Positions 56,405 through 64,000 of a stretch of 64,000 nucleotides of DNA are shown piece by piece. Position 1 is the first letter of the stretch. The number at the start of each line of letters is the position of its first letter. The translations under genes and the position numbers were made by a program. The DNA is from Rotaria sordida (taxonomy: Eukaryota; Rotifera; Eurotatoria; Philodinida; Philodinidae): assembly GCA_905250125.1 (NCBI GenBank), contig CAJNOL010000127.1:1-64000 (forward strand), read 5' to 3'. The notes beneath the pieces were generated by a model that made no database searches, was not told where the DNA came from, and worked only from the letters and a program-made list of their open reading frames with translations.

Positions 56405-59214
56405 GAAGATACTTTCATAAGTCATCGATGAATTTTTATCAACGAAAATCGTTTATGACTCATCAATATCGATTAGGCATGTTATTCTTTGAGAAAGTAT
56501 CCTATATTCGTAAAAGAAAGGAAATCCTAATGTATATCATCTGAATTGAGAAACTACATAATCGATCATTTACTAATGAATACAAAAAAATTCTTTTATA
56601 TCAGAAATAAATTTCTTTGTTAGATATGGCTTTCAACAAATATATTTATCATTCTGAATTGTCGGTTAAGTATATTGCAAAAGAAAAACACAATACCTAG
56701 GATAGTCTTTAATGTTATTACAATCAACCTGAACAATATAGTATGTTTACATAGATTTGTATTCTTGAATATAAGAAATAGAATAATGAGTGAACGAAAT
56801 AAATATGCCAAAATATAGAGAAAAATAATTGTACCTATTCGAAAGATATTATGGATAATTTGTCATGACTCAATTTGAAAAAAACTACTATTAATTACTT
56901 ATTGTATTTACAACAGTGAAAATTATCAAAACGTAACACTGTAGTTGTAGTGTCGAGACAGAAAATTGAATGACATCATAGATAAACGATTGTTCTACAA
57001 TCAACTCGACTATTGTAATCATACAAAATAGAGCTTTTGTCTATTCGTTTGACCTATTAAGTAATATTGTAGATGATTCTAAAACAAATGTCAATTAATA
57101 TTACAGTTTAATCTTTATTAAAATATGTTAAGTGAAAAATCTCTAATGGATGAAAGTTTCTTTCTAAGAATAATCGAACGTCAGACACATGATATGTCTT
57201 ATTTATTTTTGCATTTCGAATAGAATTTTTTTCTTATAGTGTTTTTTATTTGTTGTATGGCTAGTTACTCGTTATTTATTTTCTTTTTTGTTTGTTTCAT
57301 TTTTCTTAATCTACCACTATTATTATTATTAATCTAATTATTGATTTAACTGACAAATAAGCCTGTGATATACATCTATTATATCCACCGCAGGTCGCAA
57401 AGTACTATTAGATGTTTCGATAACTTCAGCAACATTGGTTTTGTTTTTTCTTGAATGCTGCATATTTTTAGTACTAGCCATATGACAAATGTCGTAAATC
57501 AAAACATCACTAACTCTCATCTTTGATATCTATAATATAATCGACCGTTTGCACAAAAATCAGTAAGTATGCTATTTCAAACACTCATAAACGTATTCCA
57601 GCCATCTGAATTTCAAGGAAAACTTTTAGAGCACTCTCAAATCGTCTAAGCTTTGTTATTAATGACCTTTTTTCTGCTATTAAGGAACTATAGAAAAAGA
57701 GTATGATACCCGGTGTCCTTGGTTGCTATGTTAACCTAATCTTTGACCTTTGACCATGGTTGCTAAAGCTGATTACGAGTGCCTTTGTCAGCATTGCTTT
57801 GACTGTTAGAGGTGTTAAGATCATTGATCTATATCTTCACCGTCATGTTTTGAATCTGGTTATCATGAAAAAGGGGACGACCTGGAAAATCTTGCCTTAT
57901 AACTTATATTCAGTATTTTCCTTCGTCAAACATATGAATTTCACAAAACAAAACAACGGTCGATCATCAATTTCTACAGGAAATAAATCAGTTGGTTCTC
58001 TCATACTTTTCAATCACATTGAACATAGGATAAAAAAAATCAAATTATATCATCATTCACTTGACTTATTTATCAACTATTAAAAATATTTCGTTGATAC
58101 TCTTTTATTTTTAACTGTATTGAATAAATTAATCATTGATTATACCATACACACATCATTATGTCGTACTTTATTTATAAATATATATCAAAACTACGTA
58201 GATGATCAACTATTCGCTGTTTGTATCATCATTGATACCGGGACAATTCAAAATCAACAAATAATTTCGTTTGTTAGCTTTCATCAAAGCCAATAACAAA
58301 CAATGTTTAATTCACATCATTTTTACAATCATCAACAATAAGTTATATTAATATTTATTGAATGCGTGAAAAAATATTACGAAACAAAATGACAAGAATA
58401 ATTAGTTAACTAGTGCGTGATGTTGAAATAGAATTATCTAGTCGATTTCCTCAAGAAATATCTGCTATGCAACTTGATGGTCATCTTATGCATTGTTTGT
58501 ACATTATACTATACAAAATTTAATTTATTTAAATATTATTTATATTCTTTTTATATTATGCTGATGTTTCTAGTCAAAATCCAGCTAAATGTCGAAATGA
58601 AATATTTCAATTCATTCAAACAATTGAAAACATTGAATATAAACGAACTCTTTTATTGCTATTTCAAATGATCATGATTATGTTATTAAACCAACAATAA
58701 ATGTACATTAAATAAACATTCATATTTATATAATTTTAATTGACGTTAGTTCAATTGAGTCAGTTACTGCATTTATATAAACATTAGAAAAAGAAAAGTA
58801 TCTTTACATGTACACCGAAATCAACAATGACGTAATCGATTAAGTTTATTCATAGCTTTCGTTTAGTTCTGTTTAGAAGAGAGAAAGAATTAAGGAAGAA
58901 AGTCTCCCAAAACTATAGAGAAACTATTCATTCATTAGTTTTTTTTCAGAAAAAGATATTCTCAGCTAGAAATTTTCATACTCTCATTATCAATCGTGAG
59001 CATTTTTTCCTTAGTCACTATTTCTCGTGTTAGAAAACTCCTAACGAAATTTCTCATCAATGAAAACAAATAAATTTTTACTACATACAAAAACTATCCA
59101 CACGAATAGTTTTAAAAGTAATATTCTTCCTAATAATTATGGGCATTTTGTCTATTGTTCATATATATTTTGATATTGCGAGCTTTTGCTCGTTCTAGAT
59201 GCATAAAAAGTGTC

Positions 59215-59520
59215 TTACGATATCATCGAAATCATTTTCGCAACCGTTGATTTTGATATACGAAATTTGACAGCTGTCTCTAACGCTTTTAATAAGAAAC
59301 TATTACGCAGTTTTGTTTTAATTCGTTGTGTAATGTGCTTTAACTTCGTTGCATATTCATTGGGCTCAACTAGTAAAAGTGTTAAAATTTGATATAATTT
59401 AAACCATTCAACTATAAGATATTGAGTTGAATTTCGCACATAGTATTCTGTCATATCTATTAAATGAGTTTTAGATATATATGGATGATCAAACCATACT
59501 TTTGACATTTGTCTTACCAT
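59215..59520 (-). CDS. Lone ORF of 101 codons, family not recognised
   Basis: Starts MVRQMSKVWFDHPYISKTHL and includes EYYVRNSTQYLIVEWFKLYQ. The composition is plausible for a helical protein, and an in-frame run this long is uncommon here. There are no neighbouring exons or motifs. It could be a relic of a local repeat family or chance. Confidence 0.25.
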   Translation of the reverse strand: MVRQMSKVWFDHPYISKTHLIDMTEYYVRNSTQYLIVEWFKLYQILTLLLVEPNEYATKLKHITQRIKTKLRNSFLLKALETAVKFRISKSTVAKMISMIS

Positions 59521-61490
59521 CTATCTTGTAAATATATTACTCTTTAAAACATGACTTGATTCAGTTTCTCTTTAAGAGAAAATAACTGGTCTTCTTTAAA
59601 AAATTGCAAACAGAACTTTACTTTTACATAGGCAATCTGTTCCACTGGCAATCACCCTATCCCCCACCACCCTCCCTCCAAATCATATAGTCTGAATTTA
59701 TTATTAATCGAAATAATTAGTATTCTTTATCTTGCATTTATTGTTTGACTTTATTTTTTCATACATTTATTACACATAATTTGATATTAACAGTTTTCTT
59801 CGTTGTCTTAATTTATTTTATCTTGTTAACACTTTTTCTGATAAAACAAATTTATTTCGTGGTTTATCGACTGATTTATGTAATCAATCATTTACAACAT
59901 TGAATATAATCTGTAAACAACATCGTTATTCCACTTCACTTGCTTTGATGTCATTGACATTGACAATTAATCTAATAAATAATCTTTGTTATTAATCATT
60001 AACATATATGTAACCTCGAAAAGTAACATTTAATTATGAATTCGTCATTCTCAGTATTGATATTATCTTCTTAATAATTATCAGTAACAGAATAAAAGCT
60101 GTATGTATATGAATATTCAATACTCTATGCATAAATAAGACAACAAGCAGACCAATTGTACTTGAATTTTACTGAACATATACTTTGTTTATTCTTGTCG
60201 ATCTAGTTCTATTTAAAATGATGGGAAGAGTAAATAACTAGATAGTTCTATTTTTCTTAAGAATTTTGTTTAAAACATCAGTTTTGTCATTAAAAAAAAA
60301 TACGAAGAACAAATTATTTTTAGGAATTTCAATACTTAATCATTTTTTTAAAATAGTTTGATAAGAAATTTTACTATCACATTTGATATCAATTTAGTTG
60401 ATGTCTTTTTCAAAATCTTCTTAAAATAGATTAATATTTGTTTATTTCATCTTTACAATTTATAAGTCGTTAAGTTTAGCATAATACTCAGTATAATTTG
60501 TATTTGTGCTGTGACTAGAACGAAAATAGAATAAGGCACTTAGGTAATCAGCCATACGTCATTCGCTTAAAATAACTTGAACCCACATGTAAAACATCGA
60601 ACGGCAAAAATAAATAAGAGACAGAATATACTCATACGAAAAAAAAATGTATACGTAAATCTAAGGTGTGTAAAATACGATGATAATTGAGAAAAAACGA
60701 CTGACAAGGACAAAGAGTATACGAAACGTGAGAAAGACTACTGGTTAAATATTTGATTTGTCATATTCAATAAGATAAAGATGTGTATACTTCACTCTGA
60801 AAAGATAGAGATGAAGATGCACTGAATGAACCATTATTTCATTAGAAAATCGAGATTTTGACGTCAGTTAGCTAAGTAAATTTTTTATTACAAAATAAAA
60901 ACAACAAAGCTACTGCTTTGCAATATTTTCTAAAGATCGTCTAAAGACTAGCAGTAGAACATATTTAGAATTCCTATTTGATTCAAATAAAACATATCGA
61001 ATTTTATCACTAGAATATTTTTTCTTAAAAACAATAATTTCTTGTTATAGAAATTTTTCTATTTATTTTCAAACATAAAAATAATCTTAATAAATCTTTC
61101 TAATTCCAATAATATCCACAAGGAAAAAATTAAAAAACTAAAAGTTCTGATAGATAAACTTCATCCTTGTCTGCATTTGTCAATAAAGGAGCAATAAAAA
61201 TCAATAGTATTCAATCAAATATATCATGTAGCAGATCATCTCGATCAATAGTGTTTACAATCATTCATTCGAACACATCTACAATCAATAAATGATTATC
61301 AGAATGTAATTCATATGTACGTGATAATACTAATAAATTGTCTTTAAATAATGATAAATATTTTATTTCTCTACAATATTCCAGTAATGCTGCATATCCT
61401 CAATCATTATCGCATACAATTTTACAGAGCTATGCTGATACAAATACAATTTGTAATTTCATTGACTCATGTGTTTCTATCAATAAGGTA

Positions 61491-61573
61491 TGCTTTCTCA
61501 TCATTCTATGTACTGAGTGTGGGTGGTGATCTTCTCTTCATTCACACCTAGTACATAGGATGATGAGAGTGCA
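61491..61573. other. Inverted-repeat hairpin
   Basis: TGCTTTCTCATCATTCTATG and following bases pair with the inverted copy ending at 61573 (CACCTAGTACATAGGATGATGAGAG...). The stem is about 34 bp with few mismatches and the loop about 13 nt. Confidence 0.6.
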
Positions 61574-61655
61574 TTACAGTATCTGATAGCACAAGGCTTG
61601 AATATCATATTTCAGTTATATGTATTTTATATTTATCAACAGACAAATACATGGA

Positions 61656-61758
61656 GATCAAGAGAAAAAAGGCGAGACTTCAGTACTTCGAAGTACGAAT
61701 GAAGTACAGTACTTCATCACACTTCGGAGTACTGAAGTCTTGCTTGTTCTCTCTTGAT
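61656..61758. other. Near-perfect palindrome, about 100 bp
   Basis: The arms GATCAAGAGAAAAAAGGCGA and, inverted, ATCAAGAGAGAACAAGCAAG continue through ACTTCAGTACTTCGAAGTAC-type sequence to a centre at GAAGTACAGTACTTC (61701-61715) with essentially no loop. Four-base words (AAGT, ACTT) recur inside each arm. Confidence 0.65.
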
Positions 61759-62162
61759 AGAAATTCATTTTGATTGTATTTCATGGCATACGAAGATTAT
61801 TGAAACATTTTATAAGTGTAGTTGAACGGATGAGTTTGATGAAAATAATTCTCAAATTCTGGATTTATAAAGATAATATTTACACCAGAATATATTTTGT
61901 ATTTGTATTTGTCCAATCCTCTTTATCAAGTATTTTGGATTATACGTGGTAAATTGTAGTATAAAAGTTTAATTAGTGCGTTACTTATATTAAATAGTTC
62001 ATATACAATATTTAAAATAATACGCGATCGTCTTATATTCGTTAAAATTGATGATAATAGATCTAATGAAATCTTATTAACACCAAAAACAAGAAAAACC
62101 AAATTAAACAAATAAAATACATCTGACACAGAAGATTAAAAAAAAGAAAAAGTAAGTATTTA

Positions 62163-64000
62163 TCACACGTTCATCTGATATTGTGATGTGTATAATGGAG
62201 GTATACCTAAAAAATAAAAAAAAATGATTTGTTATTTTTTAATTCTATCATATTATATATTCAGGATGCGAATATGACTTCACGAATTCACATCTGAATA
62301 GAAATACATTCTTTAAAATTAGTGAATGCTGATGAAAAGAATAATATGAAACATAGGAGGAAGAGAAAGCTCACTATTACCTGCTAATTGCATTGCCACG
62401 TAACTAGTAATGGAAAATTTATGTGTTTAATTTTTCCGTCAGAAAAAAAAAGTCTGTTGTTATATAATGATGATTTTTCATAAAGTTTGATCGAAGAAAT
62501 TCGAATCTATAACTAATTTCTTAAAATTTTCAACTTTGATCTGTTTTTCAGTGTTTAACCTAAATGTTCAAATTCTTTGAACTGGAACACTTCTGATCAA
62601 ACTTTAATTTGTTTGTTAATCATAATAAGAGCCTGACAAACACAGAATCTGTTCGGTTTCTCTCCTCCTTGCAAAAAAATCACGAACCGATTCCATCTTT
62701 GAGATTTAATTTGAAGATAATCTCATCTTTTGCCTTCTCGAATTTTGTTATATGTTAGTATTAGTTTTTATTTTCTTTATACCTGAAAATGTGTAATCAG
62801 TTGTTTCAACTAATCTAGGACTATATTCATTATTAAATGTTGTTGTTGTAGATTTTGAATGAAAACCCGAACTATTTGTTGATGATTCATTTGATAAATT
62901 ATCCATTAATTTTTTTGTACGATTATTATTAAATAATGATGTTAATAAATGATCTAAATCATGAAGTTTTTAATTAAGAAAAAACAAAAAGAAATTTTTT
63001 TCAACCTGTTGGTTCAATTTTAGTTTGTTCAATTTTTAATGATAATTGATCATTATCATTGAATGATGGATTACATGTACGTAAATCAGATGTTCGTAAA
63101 GATGCAACATCTTTGATTAATTCATTTATTGAATAATGTGCATCATAAACAATTGGAAGATTTTTGACTAAAAAAAGAAAAGGGGACATTTTTTTGTTAT
63201 AGAAAAATTAACAGAAAAAGATCTATATTCTTTTTTTACTTGAACGTTTTCGTCTATGTCGAACACGACAACCACAATAGATAGCAACAATTGATAAAAT
63301 AGTGAGAAGAAAAAATATACTTAATATAATCGATATTAAAATTGTTGATGGATCTTCATCTAAATTAATTTGATAAAGACGACTTTGTTCATATCCATAT
63401 TCATTTTCAGCCATACATGATAAACGATTAAGATTATTTGTTGATGAAAATATTTTTCGATTATTATAAATTAATTTTGATAAACAACTATGATTATCAC
63501 ATGTTGTTGATATTAATGATTGATCAGTTGATTCAATTGATTGATCATTTAATTTCCAACTTATTTTCTAAATAAATAAATATAATGAAATATAAAATTT
63601 GATTCAAATTAAAACATACAAGAATTGAACTTGATGAATAAACTTGACATTCAAATTCACGAATATTTAATGAATAATGTTGTTTAGATTCTTGAATATA
63701 AACTAATGGTTTACCTAAAATGAAGAAAATAATTTTCTTTCTCTTTTGTTTTCTAATTAATATGAATACCTTTTATATAAATAATAAAATCATTATAAAG
63801 TGTTTCAAAACCATCCGTTTCAACACGATATGAATATATTCCTTGTTGTTCGCGTGTTGTTATATTTTCAAGATTAAATAATGAACCTTCAGCTAATTTT
63901 TGTCCATAACGATACCATGAAATCCTCGAACGAGGAAATGAATCAACTATACAACGAAGTATCATAGGATTTGATGTTGGTGATTTATCATCAAAATCAA
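62163..64000 (-). CDS. Immunoglobulin-domain single-pass membrane protein, 3' part
   Basis: The 5' end lies beyond the window. Visible exons: 63770-64000 (partial), 63620-63714, 63240-63567, 63006-63167, 62783-62953, 62163-62206. Two Ig-like domains are seen. The first (MILRCIVDSFPRSRISWYRY, then EQQGIYSYRVE) has Cys and Trp, but a Tyr where the second Cys is usual. The second (EFECQVYSSSSILKISWKLN, then NRLSCMAENEYG) is complete. One membrane span follows (LISIILSIFFLLTILSIVAI), then a basic anchor (RVRHRRKRSS) and a cytoplasmic tail of about 140 residues with several Tyr (LPIVYDAHYS, NEYSPRLVE, PPLYTSQYQM). The layout suggests an adhesion receptor of the Kirre/nephrin kind, but the family assignment is tentative. 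Confidence 0.75.

Larger units (their letters stand above)
55490..62162. other. Gene-poor 6.7-kb interval
   Basis: No gene with a recognisable domain. It contains a tRNA-like D-arm word, a lone minus-strand ORF at 59215-59520, a C-rich patch at 59655-59680 and two hairpins near 61.5 kb, each listed separately. The plus-strand frame around 58555-58680 (QNPAKCRNEIFQFIQTIE) looks protein-like but has no start and cannot be placed. Confidence 0.4.

Overview
The window looks like a gene-dense stretch of an AT-rich metazoan nuclear genome. Genes have many short GT-AG introns (often 50-80 bp), standard stop codons and animal-specific content (KMT5B, INTS12, FAM135, TDRD3, TACC, UBASH3-like and Ig-superfamily proteins). 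Short introns, a decaying F-box/LRR-like relic and 3' splice sites abutting start codons fit a bdelloid rotifer. That assignment is inference; no species marker was seen. All exon models were built by hand from splice sites and reading frame. Every complete model sums to a whole number of codons.

Layout. At 0.1-4.3 kb, minus strand: CHTF8 (replication clamp loader) and KMT5B (H4K20 methyltransferase), in the same orientation. At 5.7-6.5 kb: an F-box/LRR-like pseudogene. At 7.9-9.4 kb: a tandem-BRCT gene. At 14.4-25.7 kb, minus strand: INTS12, RPS27 and a 16-exon FAM135 lipase-like gene. At 26.5-39.5 kb, plus strand: TDRD3, an acidic ORF directly followed by a TACC coiled-coil gene, a signal peptidase subunit SPCS3 copy broken by stops, and a small Tim chaperone. 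At 41.4-42.6 kb: a UBASH3-type histidine phosphatase. At 52-55.5 kb: a convergent pair, an unrecognised RVxF (PP1-docking) protein and an unrecognised single-pass membrane protein. At 62.2-64 kb: the 3' part of an Ig-domain membrane receptor that runs off the edge. FAM135 and TDRD3 are divergent and share an upstream region of about 850 bp.

The introns and the gene-poor stretches (9.4-14.4, 42.6-52 and 55.5-62 kb) hold many foldback (long inverted-repeat) elements. Several end in CAGTG next to TA, like Tc1/mariner relatives. There is also a hAT-type MITE with an 8-bp target duplication nested inside a foldback arm, and a TTAA-flanked element with poly-C/poly-G ends. One foldback makes up about 95% of a KMT5B intron. 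The genes do not form one pathway. They are mostly nuclear and cytoplasmic housekeeping genes (chromatin, replication, RNA, spindle, secretion, mitochondrial import).

The points most worth following are the foldback family and its link to introns, the splice-acceptor-like sequences touching start codons (possible spliced-leader trans-splicing), the SPCS3 copy with three in-frame stops but intact splice sites, and the apparently split TACC locus.
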